A stretch of 10,413 nt of DNA from Candidatus Rokuibacteriota bacterium (GTDB lineage: Bacteria; Methylomirabilota; Methylomirabilia; Rokubacteriales; CSP1-6): contig QHSM01000272.1 in the NCBI GenBank assembly GCA_003221595.1, forward strand, positions 1-10,413. The letters run 5' to 3'. Position numbers and translations under genes: made by a program. This document shows positions 1 through 7,443 of the stretch, in pieces. The notes beneath the pieces were generated by a model, which saw only the letters and a program-made list of their open reading frames with translations, was not told the DNA's origin and made no database searches. Numbering within the stretch: the first letter of the stretch is position 1; each line of letters opens with the position of its first letter.

Positions 1-5
1 CGCCC

Positions 6-20
6 CGCCGCGTGCCGGCG
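6..20 (-). terminator. Possible terminator hairpin after dppF
   Basis: A perfect 5-bp inverted repeat (CGCCG / CGGCG) with a 5-base loop begins one base past the dppF stop codon. It could end the minus-strand operon, but it has no T-run, is short, and sits at the window edge where the following sequence is unseen. In GC-rich DNA such a short stem can easily occur by chance. Confidence 0.2.
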
Positions 21-21
21 T

Positions 22-1008
22 CTACCGAACGGGGACGCCGGTACGAACCTGACAGGCAACCCAGTGATTCGGCGAGATCTCCTTGAGCACCTGCTCGTTC
101 GCCGAGCACGACGGGACTCGGAGGGCGCAGCGCGTGTGGAAACGACATCCGGACGGCGGGTTGATCGGGCTCGGGACGTCGCCCTCGAGCAGGATCCGCT
201 TGCGCTTCATCGTCGGATCGGGAATCGGCACGGCCGACAGGAGCGCCTCGGTGTACGGGTGGCGCGGGTTGGTGTAGAGCTCCTTCGCCGGCGCGATCTC
301 GACGATCTTGCCCAGGTACATCACCGCGACGCGCGTCGAGATGTGCTCGACGACCGACAGATCGTGCGCGATGAACAGATAGGTCAGCCCGAACTTCGCC
401 TGGAGATCTTCGAGCAGGTTCACGATCTGAGCCTGGATCGAGACGTCGAGCGCGGAGACCGGCTCGTCGGCGACGATGAGCTTCGGGCTCACCGCCAGCG
501 CCCGCGCGATCCCGATGCGCTGGCGCTGGCCGCCGGAGAACTCGTGGGGATAGCGCCGGAGATGGTCGGGCAGGAGGCCGACCGTCTCGAGCAGCTGCAC
601 CACCCGCTCCTCGCGCTGCTTTCGCGTCGGCGCCAGCTTGTGGATGACCAGCGCCTCGCCGATGATCGAGCCGACGGTCATTCGCGGGTTGAGCGACGCG
701 TACGGATCCTGGAAGATGATCTGCATTTCCTTGCGGAGCGCGCGCAGCGACCGCTTGTCGAGCGTCGTCACGTTCCGCCCCTGGAACGTGACCTCGCCGG
801 ACGTGGGCTCGATCAGCCGGAGAATCGACCGGCCGGTCGTCGACTTCCCGCAGCCCGACTCGCCGACGAGCCCGAGCGTCTCGCCGGCCATGATGTCGAA
901 CGAGACGTCGTCGACGGCGTGAACTCGGCCGACCTCGCGCGAGAGGAGGCCGCCCCGAATCGGAAAGTACTTCTTGAGGTTCTGGACCTTGAGCAGCGCC
1001 TCAGGCAT
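22..1008 (-). CDS. dppF: Dipeptide/oligopeptide ABC transporter ATP-binding protein, DppF/OppF type
   Basis: This is one of the two cytoplasmic ATPase subunits that power uptake through a peptide-type (Dpp/Opp, nickel/peptide) ABC importer. The 328-residue protein has a Walker A motif GESGCGKS at 49-56, Q-loop Gln100, signature FSGGQ at 157-161, Walker B ending DE at 181-182, D-loop near 186-188 and H-loop His215. The C-terminal peptide-transporter extension (HPYTEALL, then a Cys-rich tail) has Cys288, Cys294, Cys301 and Cys319. In studied dipeptide transporters this four-Cys motif is associated with an iron-sulfur cluster. The ATG start follows the dppD stop by 8 bases, and the GAGG of its ribosome site overlaps that TGA stop. 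It is the last gene of the minus-strand operon seen here. The family is certain. The cargo (peptides, or another solute of the family) cannot be read from the ATPase alone, and no permease or binding protein is in view. Confidence 0.95.
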   Translation of the reverse strand: MPEALLKVQNLKKYFPIRGGLLSREVGRVHAVDDVSFDIMAGETLGLVGESGCGKSTTGRSILRLIEPTSGEVTFQGRNVTTLDKRSLRALRKEMQIIFQDPYASLNPRMTVGSIIGEALVIHKLAPTRKQREERVVQLLETVGLLPDHLRRYPHEFSGGQRQRIGIARALAVSPKLIVADEPVSALDVSIQAQIVNLLEDLQAKFGLTYLFIAHDLSVVEHISTRVAVMYLGKIVEIAPAKELYTNPRHPYTEALLSAVPIPDPTMKRKRILLEGDVPSPINPPSGCRFHTRCALRVPSCSANEQVLKEISPNHWVACQVRTGVPVR

Positions 1009-1016
1009 GGCGGGCC

Positions 1017-1994
<978 letters not shown>

Positions 1995-2008
1995 GGAGCC
2001 CCCTGGAG

Positions 2009-3067
2009 CTACCACGTGCGGGTGATTTCTACGAAGGCATCGCCCGCGCGGGCGATGTCCTCCGCGTCGATATCCTTGTGGGTCACGCACCGGATCGCGG
2101 CGGGGCCGATCGCGTGGATCTTCACCTTGCGCGCGGCGCATCCCGCCACCAGCTCGGCCGTGGCGGCCGCCGAGGCGGCCGGGCCGCCCGGCCGCTCGAC
2201 CGCAAAGATCACGATGTTCGTCTGAACGCTCGCCGGGTCCACGACGAGGCCGGGAATCCGGGCCAGCCGCTCGGCCAGCGCGCGGGCGTTCGCATGATCC
2301 TCGGCGAGCCGATCGACCATGCGCTCGAGCGCGACGATGCCCGCGGCCGCGATGACGCCGGCCTGACGCATACCGCCGCCGAGCATCTTGCGCACCCGCC
2401 GGGCCCGCGTGATGAACGGCCCCGAGCCGCAGATGACCGAGCCGACGGGGGCGGCGAGACCCTTGGACACGCAGAACGTGACGGAGTCGGCGTCGCGGGC
2501 GAACTCTCGCGCCGGCCGCTTGAGGGCGACCGCCGCGTTGAAGAGCCGGGCCCCGTCGAGGTGCACCGGCACCGACGCGCCGTGGGCGACGGCGGCGATC
2601 GCGCTGATCTCCTCCGGTGTACAGCAGGTGCCGCCGTGGCGGTTGTGGGTGTTCTCGACGCACACCAGCCCGGTCGGCGGAAGGTGGATGTTCGAGGGAC
2701 GAAGCGCCTCGCGGACCTGGTCCGGCGCGAGGAATCCACGCTCGGTCTTCACCGGCCGCATCTGGACGCTGCCGATCACCGCGGCGCCGGCGACCTCGTA
2801 GTTGAAGATGTGCGAGTCCAGGTCGAGCACGACTTCCTGGCCGGCCTGCGTGTGGCTCAGCACCGAGACGAGGTTGCCCATGGTGCCGGAGGCGACGAAG
2901 AGTCCGGCTTCCTTCCCCAGGCGCTCGGCGGCCAGCGCCTCCAGGTGCTTGACGGTCGGGTCCTCCTCCCAGACGTCGTCACCGACCTGGGCGCGCGCCA
3001 TCGCCTCCCGCATCTCCGGCGTGGGAAGCGTCAGCGTGTCGGAGCGGAGGTCGACGATGTCGTGCAC
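2009..3067 (-). CDS. ltaE: Low-specificity L-threonine aldolase (PLP-dependent, beta-eliminating lyase family)
   Basis: Predicted cytosolic PLP enzyme that splits L-threonine or L-allo-threonine (and other beta-hydroxy amino acids) into glycine and an aldehyde. The 352-residue product has the family landmarks in order: VDLRSDT at the N terminus, the phosphate-binding SGTMGN at 60-65, His86 where the PLP-stacking His is expected, HLDGAR at 169-174 with Asp171 for the pyridine nitrogen, and the Schiff-base Lys202 in SKGLAAPVGS. A GGGMRQ segment follows. The start is GTG at 3067: no ATG fits the conserved N terminus, and AGAGG lies 8 bases upstream inside the end of bamD. It starts 5 bases after the bamD stop and ends 14 bases before dppD, so it is probably co-transcribed with both. 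Glycine and threonine turnover next to a peptide-type importer would fit amino-acid scavenging, but that link is inference. Exact substrate specificity within the aldolase family is not determined by these motifs. Confidence 0.92.
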   Translation of the reverse strand: MHDIVDLRSDTLTLPTPEMREAMARAQVGDDVWEEDPTVKHLEALAAERLGKEAGLFVASGTMGNLVSVLSHTQAGQEVVLDLDSHIFNYEVAGAAVIGSVQMRPVKTERGFLAPDQVREALRPSNIHLPPTGLVCVENTHNRHGGTCCTPEEISAIAAVAHGASVPVHLDGARLFNAAVALKRPAREFARDADSVTFCVSKGLAAPVGSVICGSGPFITRARRVRKMLGGGMRQAGVIAAAGIVALERMVDRLAEDHANARALAERLARIPGLVVDPASVQTNIVIFAVERPGGPAASAAATAELVAGCAARKVKIHAIGPAAIRCVTHKDIDAEDIARAGDAFVEITRTW

Positions 3068-3072
3068 GGAGA

Positions 3073-3849
3073 TTACCTCTGGGCGCGCAGGCGCGCGTTG
3101 GCCCGCCGGCCCCACTCGGTGTACCCGTACTCCGCGGACAGACGGCGGAGCAGCTCGTTGCCCTCCGTCACCTTGCCCTCGTAGAAGTTCACCTCGGCCA
3201 GCAAGAACAGGGTTTCGGGGATGACGAGCGTTCGCGGATAGTCCTTCAGCACCAGCTCGAGCCGCTGGCGGGCGCTGCTCGGATTGCCCTGATTGAAGTA
3301 GTACGTCGCGACCCACAGCTCCTTCTGCGCGAGCCGGCCGCGGCAGACGTCGATCTTCGCGAGGCCGTCGGTGGCGTATCGGCTCGCCGGGTACTCCTTG
3401 ACGAGCTTGCGGAACTGCTCGATCGCTTTCACCGTCAGCCCCTGGTCCTGCTCGACCGGCTTCATCTGGTCGTAGTAGCTCATGGCGAGCCGGAACTGCA
3501 CGAGATCGGCGATCTGGTGCTGGGGAAAGAACGCCAGGAACGCCTCGAACTCGCGCACCGCCTTGTCGAACTCCCCCTCGCGGTAGAACGCCTCGCCGAC
3601 GAGGAAGCGGGCCCGCGCCGCGTAGGCCGAGTTCGGGTGCCGCTCGACGATCTTCCGGAAATTCTGTCGTGCCTCGTCGTATCGGCGATTGCCCAGCTCG
3701 GTCTCGCCGATCTGGTAGAGCTCCTCGGGCGGCAGGATCGGCGTCGGCGCAGCCTTCCATAAGGCGCAGCCGCCCGCCGAGAGCAGCAGGCCTGTCACGA
3801 GAACCGGTGCGAATGCGGCAGGAGATCTCATCAAAACTGGCCCATACAT
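3073..3849 (-). CDS. bamD: Outer-membrane assembly lipoprotein, BamD (YfiO/ComL) family
   Basis: A secreted lipoprotein with tetratricopeptide-like helical repeats. BamD is the essential lipoprotein of the BAM complex, which inserts beta-barrel proteins into the outer membrane. The N terminus has a short basic region (Arg8), a hydrophobic core (AFAPVLVTGLLL) and a lipobox ending AGGC, with Cys28 as the lipidated residue. Helical repeats then fill the chain: LPPEELYQIGETELGNRRYD is the first, and FPQHQIADLVQFRLAMSYYD and LVKEYPASRYATDGL resemble BamD repeats closely. At 258 residues it is near the usual family length. I chose ATG 3849 because GGAG (3858-3861) lies 8 bases upstream. GTG 3858 would be too close to that site, and ATG 3831 would still give a full signal peptide. 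It leads the minus-strand operon and its TAA is 5 bases before the aldolase start. A more general TPR or YbgF-like lipoprotein is the main alternative. Confidence 0.88.
   Translation of the reverse strand: MYGPVLMRSPAAFAPVLVTGLLLSAGGCALWKAAPTPILPPEELYQIGETELGNRRYDEARQNFRKIVERHPNSAYAARARFLVGEAFYREGEFDKAVREFEAFLAFFPQHQIADLVQFRLAMSYYDQMKPVEQDQGLTVKAIEQFRKLVKEYPASRYATDGLAKIDVCRGRLAQKELWVATYYFNQGNPSSARQRLELVLKDYPRTLVIPETLFLLAEVNFYEGKVTEGNELLRRLSAEYGYTEWGRRANARLRAQR
3076..3080 (-). promoter_or_regulatory. Ribosome binding site that fixes the aldolase GTG start
   Basis: AGAGG on the minus strand lies 8 bases before the GTG at 3067, within the last codons of bamD. The bamD TAA stop sits between this site and the GTG, so translation of the two genes is probably coupled. 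Confidence 0.6.
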
Positions 3850-3857
3850 ATAGCACA

Positions 3858-3861
3858 CTCC
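3858..3861 (-). promoter_or_regulatory. Ribosome binding site that favours the bamD ATG at 3849
   Basis: GGAG on the minus strand, 8 bases ahead of ATG 3849. It overlaps the GTG at 3858 and therefore argues against that longer start. A TATATG at 3847-3852 on the same strand could instead be a -10 element serving the downstream ATG at 3831, so the start is not fully settled. Confidence 0.5.
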
Positions 3862-3910
3862 GTAAGGAAAGCGCGGGCCCTCTCGCTACCCGCGGCCCCG
3901 GCTTCCGGAG

Positions 3911-3916
3911 TAGAAT
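3911..3916 (+). promoter_or_regulatory. Putative -10 element (TAGAAT) of the EmrA-like gene
   Basis: TAGAAT matches the sigma-70 -10 consensus TATAAT at five of six positions in otherwise GC-rich DNA. Twelve bases separate it from the ATG at 3929, so transcription would begin only about 6 bases before the start codon, giving a very short leader. The same hexamer recurs ahead of two other genes in the window (7400 and 8444). Confidence 0.45.
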
Positions 3917-3928
3917 GCGGGGTGCCCC

Positions 3929-5182
3929 ATGAAGCGTAAGCTGCTCTTGGCGCTCGGCTGCGTCATCGGCCTGGCGACCCTCTCCTACGGCGGCCACGTC
4001 TGGTACAACGCGTTCACCTATGTGTCGACCGACGATGCGTACGTAGAGGGCACGATCTCGCCCGTCAGCGCGAAGGTCGCGGGGCACATCGTGGAGCTCC
4101 TCGTCCAGGACAACCAGGCGGTCAAGCAGGGCGACCTCTTGCTGCGCGTGGATCCGCGCGACTTCCAGGCCAAGCGCGAGCAGGCGAGGGCCGCGGTCGC
4201 CACCGCCGAGGCGAACCTTCGCGCCGCGCGATCCGAGGTGCCGCTGACGCGCGAGGGCACCCGCGCGCAGATCGACCAGGCCCGCGCCGCGCTGCAGTCG
4301 GCGGTGGTCGGCGTGAAATCCGCGGAGTCGGCCGTCGAGGAATCGCGCGCCCGGCTGGAGGCGCGTCGCTCCGCGACCGACGCGATGCGCGCCGACGTGG
4401 CCGGAGCGAAGAGCACGCAGCGGCAGGCGGCGCGCGAGCTCGAGCGAAGCCGCAGCCTCTTGCAGAGCGACCTGGTCGCGCGGCGCGACTTCGACGTGGC
4501 CGAGTCGGCCTACGAGACCGCCGGCTCGACCGTCCAGGCCCTGGAGCGGCGCGTGACGCAGACGGAGCGCGAGATCCAGCAGGCGGAGGCGGAGCTGGGC
4601 GCCCGGATTCACGCGGTCGACCAGGCGCGCCAGCGCGTCGCCGAGGCGCGGGCCACGCTCGCGCTCGCCGAGAGTCAGACTCACCAGGTCGCCATCAAGG
4701 ACGCGGAGGCGAGCCGGGCCGAGGCGCGACTGCGCGAGATGCAGGCCGATCTCGCCTACGCCGAGCTGCAGATCGAGCACACCGAGGTGCGGTCCGCCCT
4801 CGACGGCGTCGTGTCCAAGCGGAGCGTGGAGCTGGGGCAGGTGGTCCAGATGGGCCAGCCGCTCCTGGCGATCGTGCCCCTGCAGGACGTGTGGGTGGTC
4901 GCCAACTTCAAGGAGACGCAACTGAAGCGCATCCGGCCGGGCATGAAGGCGGTCGTGGAGGTCGACGGCTATCCCGACAAGGAATACGCCGGCGTGATCG
5001 ACTCGATGAGCGCGGGCACCGGCGCCCGCTTCTCGCTCCTGCCTCCGGAGAACGCCACCGGCAACTGGGTGAAGGTCGTACAGCGCGTCCCCGTGCGCAT
5101 CCACCTCGATGGAAAGGGAGTCGGCAACCCGCACACGCTCCGCGCGGGAATGTCGGTCGTCGTCACGATCCGCGTCCGGTGA
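3929..5182 (+). CDS. HlyD/EmrA-family periplasmic adaptor (membrane fusion protein)
   Basis: A membrane fusion protein of the EmrA/HlyD type. Such proteins are anchored in the inner membrane and bridge an inner-membrane pump to an outer-membrane channel to export drugs or other compounds. The 417-residue protein has one N-terminal membrane segment (about 4-26), then the STDDAYVEG motif and first half of the lipoyl-like domain (VSAKVAGHIVELLVQDNQAV, about 47-78). A long Ala/Glu/Arg-rich coiled-coil hairpin follows (about 80-284), then the second lipoyl half (VRSALDGVVSKRSVELGQVV from 287) and a beta-barrel region with ENATGNWVKVVQRVPVRI from 374, typical of EmrA. The coiled coil is somewhat longer than in E. 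coli EmrA, which is about 390 residues in total. The ATG start is preceded only by GGGG at 6 bases and a TAGAAT hexamer. No EmrB-type MFS pump or TolC-type channel is adjacent, because the next gene is convergent. The partner must be elsewhere. Confidence 0.92.
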   Translation: MKRKLLLALGCVIGLATLSYGGHVWYNAFTYVSTDDAYVEGTISPVSAKVAGHIVELLVQDNQAVKQGDLLLRVDPRDFQAKREQARAAVATAEANLRAARSEVPLTREGTRAQIDQARAALQSAVVGVKSAESAVEESRARLEARRSATDAMRADVAGAKSTQRQAARELERSRSLLQSDLVARRDFDVAESAYETAGSTVQALERRVTQTEREIQQAEAELGARIHAVDQARQRVAEARATLALAESQTHQVAIKDAEASRAEARLREMQADLAYAELQIEHTEVRSALDGVVSKRSVELGQVVQMGQPLLAIVPLQDVWVVANFKETQLKRIRPGMKAVVEVDGYPDKEYAGVIDSMSAGTGARFSLLPPENATGNWVKVVQRVPVRIHLDGKGVGNPHTLRAGMSVVVTIRVR

Positions 5183-5205
5183 CGGACGAGCCCATCGACG
5201 GGCTC
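5173..5205. terminator. Tandem hairpins between convergent genes, likely bidirectional terminator
   Basis: Two perfect 6-bp stems are packed into the convergence of the EmrA-like gene and the acetyltransferase gene. The first is CGTCCG / CGGACG (5173-5188) around a GTGA loop, which is a GNRA-type tetraloop in RNA and contains the TGA stop of the EmrA-like gene. The second is GAGCCC / GGGCTC (5188-5205) with a 6-base loop, and it overlaps the TGA stop of the acetyltransferase. Being palindromic, they can form in transcripts from either side. Neither is followed by a clear T-run, so termination is inferred from position and pairing. Confidence 0.5.
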
Positions 5206-5707
5206 AGGCCGACAAGAGCCGCTCCATGACGATGGTGTCGACCCACTTGCCGTCGAGCTGACCCTGCTCGCGGTAGATCCCGACCGGGCGAAAGCCGAGC
5301 TTTTCGTAGAGGGCCATCCCGCTCGCGTTGAACGGAAACGCGGCCAGCACGAGCTTGTGGAACCCGTGCTGCCGCCCGAGCTCAACCAGCTTCTCGAGCA
5401 GGACGCGGCCGGCGCCCTTGCCGCGCCAGCTTCGCTCCACGTACACGGAGATGTCGGCCACGAACCGGTACGCCTCGCGCGGGTTGAACACGTTGAGGCT
5501 CGCCCAGCCGGCGAGCTCGCCCCCGGCGTGCTCGGCGACGATCACGGGATGGCGGGGACTTCGGTTCTCGAGCCACTGGCGGCGCTCGTCGGGCGTGCGC
5601 AGCTCGACCTCCAGGGTCGCGACGCGGTCCTCGATGCCCTGGTTGTAGATGCGGCAGATCTGCTCGGCGTCGGCGGGCGACGCGGCGCGGAGGCGGTAGG
5701 GGATCAT
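5204..5707 (-). CDS. GNAT-family N-acetyltransferase, phosphinothricin/L-amino-acid acetyltransferase-like
   Basis: A 167-residue, single-domain GNAT enzyme that would transfer an acetyl group from acetyl-CoA to an amine. It resembles the phosphinothricin (PAT/bar), MnaT and ArsN1 type: IYNQGIEDRVATLE at 20-33, the strand VADISVYV at 83-90, the acetyl-CoA loop RGKGAG at 95-100, and the C-terminal GQLDGKWVDTIVMERLL signature. Aligning by eye with PAT, the catalytic Glu position is Asp85 and the conserved His before the EKLGF motif is Tyr, so a phosphinothricin-like substrate should not be assumed. The ATG at 5707 overlaps the epimerase stop (ATGA, 4 bases), which indicates translational coupling. 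A longer in-frame reading upstream runs through the epimerase in another frame and is rejected. The natural substrate is unknown. Confidence 0.88.
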   Translation of the reverse strand: MIPYRLRAASPADAEQICRIYNQGIEDRVATLEVELRTPDERRQWLENRSPRHPVIVAEHAGGELAGWASLNVFNPREAYRFVADISVYVERSWRGKGAGRVLLEKLVELGRQHGFHKLVLAAFPFNASGMALYEKLGFRPVGIYREQGQLDGKWVDTIVMERLLSA

Positions 5708-6621
5708 GCCAGCTGGACGCCGGCGGCGAGCGAGGTGGGCGGCGCGGGACCCAGATCCTTCTGATATCGCGCGTCGTCGAGCGCGGCCGGGAAGGGGAGC
5801 GGCGGCCCCGCGTGCGTGATCAGCGCCGTGGCCGGCGGCCATGCCGCCTCGATCGCGCGCACCACGTCGGCGACCGACGCCGACGCGCCGTGCAGGTTGT
5901 AGACGCGGGCGCCGTCGAGCCGCGCCGCGGCCGCGGCCAGGAATGCGCGCGCCACGTCCTCGGCGTAGATGAGGTCGGTCGAGCCGTCCCAGCGGATCTG
6001 GAAGCGCCGTCCGAGGACGGCCGCTTTCATCGCCAGGGTCGGATCGGCGGTGAGCCCGAAATCGCGGCCGGGTCCGTAGACCGTGAGCGGGCGGAAGCCC
6101 GCGGAGCCAATTCGGTGCTCCTCCCAGTAAATACGCGCGGTCTCCTCGTTGGCCACCTTGTAGACACCGTAGTGCGTGGCCGGCCGCGGAGGCGCGTCGT
6201 CCTTGATCGGTCCCGGCGGATAGAGGCTCGGCGCGCCGAACACCGCCGCCGAGGAGGCGTAGACCACGCGCTCCACCTGGCCGGCCGCCGCGCGCGCCAC
6301 CTCGAAGACGTTGGCGGTGCCGGTGACGTTGATCGCGGCGCCGCGGGGCGGGTCCTGGCGGCAGAGCGGGACCTGCCAGGCGGCGAGGTGGATGACCCGC
6401 CGGACCGCGTGGTCGCGCACGACGCGCTCGAGCTGCGCGCGGTCGGTGATGTCGCCGCGCACCACGGTGAGGCGCTCCGGCGCGTCGGGACCGGCGATCA
6501 TGCGCACGCGCCACGGGTCGTCGCCCAGATCGAACACCACGGGCCGCTCGCCGGCGGCCAGCAGTCCGCGGATCACCCACGCGCCGATGCAGCCGAACGC
6601 GCCGGTGATCAGTGTTGTCAC
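5704..6621 (-). CDS. NAD-dependent epimerase/dehydratase (extended SDR family)
   Basis: An extended short-chain dehydrogenase of the UDP-glucose-4-epimerase-like superfamily, 305 residues. It has the Rossmann motif TGAFGCIG at 6-13 and Asp31 at the end of the second strand, which favours NAD over NADP. DITDRAQLE is the adenine-contact region. HLAAWQVP lies at the fourth strand, Ser123/Ser124 in YASSAAVFG, and the catalytic pair Tyr151 and Lys155 in HYGVYKVANE. RPLTVYGPGRDFG and DLIYAEDVARAFL mark the C-terminal substrate domain. These proteins usually act on nucleotide sugars, but some use other carbonyl or hydroxyl substrates, and the sequence does not decide. The start is GTG at 6621 with no visible Shine-Dalgarno site. 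A TATAGT hexamer lies 7 bases upstream, suggesting a leaderless transcript. It overlaps the acetyltransferase by 4 bases, so the two probably act on related compounds. Confidence 0.9.
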   Translation of the reverse strand: MTTLITGAFGCIGAWVIRGLLAAGERPVVFDLGDDPWRVRMIAGPDAPERLTVVRGDITDRAQLERVVRDHAVRRVIHLAAWQVPLCRQDPPRGAAINVTGTANVFEVARAAAGQVERVVYASSAAVFGAPSLYPPGPIKDDAPPRPATHYGVYKVANEETARIYWEEHRIGSAGFRPLTVYGPGRDFGLTADPTLAMKAAVLGRRFQIRWDGSTDLIYAEDVARAFLAAAAARLDGARVYNLHGASASVADVVRAIEAAWPPATALITHAGPPLPFPAALDDARYQKDLGPAPPTSLAAGVQLA

Positions 6622-6628
6622 GAAGGGG

Positions 6629-6634
6629 ACTATA
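6629..6634 (-). promoter_or_regulatory. Putative -10 element (TATAGT) of the epimerase-acetyltransferase pair
   Basis: Read on the minus strand, TATAGT matches TATAAT at five of six positions and ends 7 bases before the GTG at 6621. A transcript started at the usual distance would begin at or next to the start codon. It overlaps the plus-strand TATAAT of the methyltransferase by four bases. Confidence 0.4.
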
Positions 6635-6636
6635 AT
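6631..6636 (+). promoter_or_regulatory. Putative -10 element (TATAAT) of the methyltransferase gene
   Basis: A perfect sigma-70 -10 consensus in GC-rich DNA. Its last two bases are the first two of the ATG at 6635, so if it is used, the transcript would begin near 6643 and translation would begin at the in-frame GTG 6644. If instead the promoter lies further upstream, GAAGGGG (6622-6628) would serve as ribosome site for ATG 6635. The two readings exclude each other. Confidence 0.4.
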
Positions 6637-7399
6637 GCCCGAGGTGTTTCAGAGCGAGCGGTTCTTCCGTGAAGCGTGGCCGCAGATCTCGCACGCGTTC
6701 GCCTCGGCGGTCGACGCGGCGACCGAGGTGCAGTGGATCACCGGCATCGCGGGACTGGAGGCCGGGGCCAGCGTGCTCGACGCGCCCTGCGGATTCGGGC
6801 GCCACTCGATCGAGCTCGGACGCCTGGGTTACCGAGTCACCGGCGTGGACTTCAGCGAGACCGAGCTCGAGCGCGCGGGCAAGGCCGCGCGCGACGCGGG
6901 CGTGAGCCTCACGCTCGTGTGCCAGGACATCCGCGACATGGAGTTCCCGAGCGAGTTCGATCTGGCCGTGAACCTGTTCAGCTCGATCGGCTACTTCTCC
7001 GACGACGAGGATCGCCTGGTCGTGGACCGCTTCTGGCGCGCCCTCAAGCCCGGCGGCATGTTCGTCCTCGACACGCGCAACCGCGACCAGCTCGTGCGCT
7101 CGCTGCCGCCGGAGGAGCGCAAGCGGGTGAACGGCTGGACGCTACGCATCGAGAACTCGTTCGATCCGGCGACGAGCCGCTGGCGGGCCCGCTGGTTCCG
7201 GCTGCGGCGGGCGACGGCCAAGGCCAAGGAGAGCGCGCAGGAGCTGATCGGCGAGAGCGAGATCCGGCTCTACTCGGCGCACGAGCTGTCGGCGATGCTG
7301 CGGCCCGAGCGCTGGAGCCGCGTCGAGCTCTACGGCGGGCTCGACGGCACGCCGTTCTCGCTGGACGCTCCGCGCCTCGTCCTGGTGGCGTGGAAGTAG
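6635..7399 (+). CDS. Class I SAM-dependent methyltransferase
   Basis: A cytosolic Rossmann-fold methyltransferase of 254 residues. Motif I is VLDAPCGFGRHS at 47-58, followed by Asp72 in VTGVDFSE, which would bind the ribose of S-adenosylmethionine. CQDIRDMEF comes next, then FDLAVNLFSSIGYF as the motif IV region and ALKPGGMFVLDT as the following strand. The C-terminal half (from about 150) is a small mixed domain ending in a LVLVAWK strand. The acceptor cannot be assigned from these motifs; small-molecule methyltransferases share this layout. ATG 6635 has GAAGGGG at 6 bases and is used here, but GTG 6644 (251 residues) is favoured if the overlapping TATAAT is the promoter. The much longer in-frame reading from 6311 is antisense to the epimerase and is rejected. 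It is divergent from the epimerase gene and ends 60 bases before the dehydrogenase gene. Confidence 0.88.
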   Translation: MPEVFQSERFFREAWPQISHAFASAVDAATEVQWITGIAGLEAGASVLDAPCGFGRHSIELGRLGYRVTGVDFSETELERAGKAARDAGVSLTLVCQDIRDMEFPSEFDLAVNLFSSIGYFSDDEDRLVVDRFWRALKPGGMFVLDTRNRDQLVRSLPPEERKRVNGWTLRIENSFDPATSRWRARWFRLRRATAKAKESAQELIGESEIRLYSAHELSAMLRPERWSRVELYGGLDGTPFSLDAPRLVLVAWK

Positions 7400-7405
7400 T
7401 AGAAT
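7400..7405 (+). promoter_or_regulatory. Putative -10 element (TAGAAT) of the dehydrogenase gene
   Basis: TAGAAT begins on the base after the methyltransferase TAG stop. Transcription from it would start near 7412 and leave a leader of roughly 48 bases before ATG 7460. That leader contains a small GCCGC / GCGGC inverted repeat (7415-7419 and 7431-7435, 11-base loop) and an AAGGAG ribosome site. No clear -35 element is seen 17-18 bases upstream. Confidence 0.4.
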
Positions 7406-7443
7406 CCGGGGTCTGCCGCGCCCGAAAAGTGCGGCGATGAACG

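Larger units (their letters stand above)
3850..3928. other. Divergent intergenic region between bamD and the EmrA-like gene
   Basis: This 79-base spacer must hold the promoters of both the minus-strand bamD operon and the plus-strand adaptor gene. On the plus strand it holds a TAGAAT hexamer followed by the small inverted repeat GGGG-TG-CCCC directly against the ATG. On the minus strand it holds the GGAG ribosome site. I see no convincing TTGACA-like -35 element on either strand. Confidence 0.55.

Noticed and set aside
2009..5134. A 1041-codon minus-strand frame running from the aldolase through bamD and opposite the EmrA-like gene
   Set aside because: Only the last part, from GTG 3067, encodes the aldolase. 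The rest crosses a lipoprotein gene in another frame and an oppositely oriented gene, and shows no domains.
6311..6634. N-terminal extension of the methyltransferase frame
   Set aside because: It lies opposite the epimerase gene and has no family similarity. The methyltransferase domain begins after 6635.
5204..6805. A 533-codon minus-strand frame that would fuse an N-terminal extension to the acetyltransferase
   Set aside because: The extension is an out-of-frame reading of the epimerase and of the strand opposite the methyltransferase. The GNAT family start is the ATG at 5707.
7415..7435. GCCGC / GCGGC inverted repeat between the methyltransferase and dehydrogenase genes, as a riboswitch or terminator
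   Set aside because: The stem is only 5 bp with an 11-base loop, there is no T-run, and the leader is too short for a known riboswitch class.
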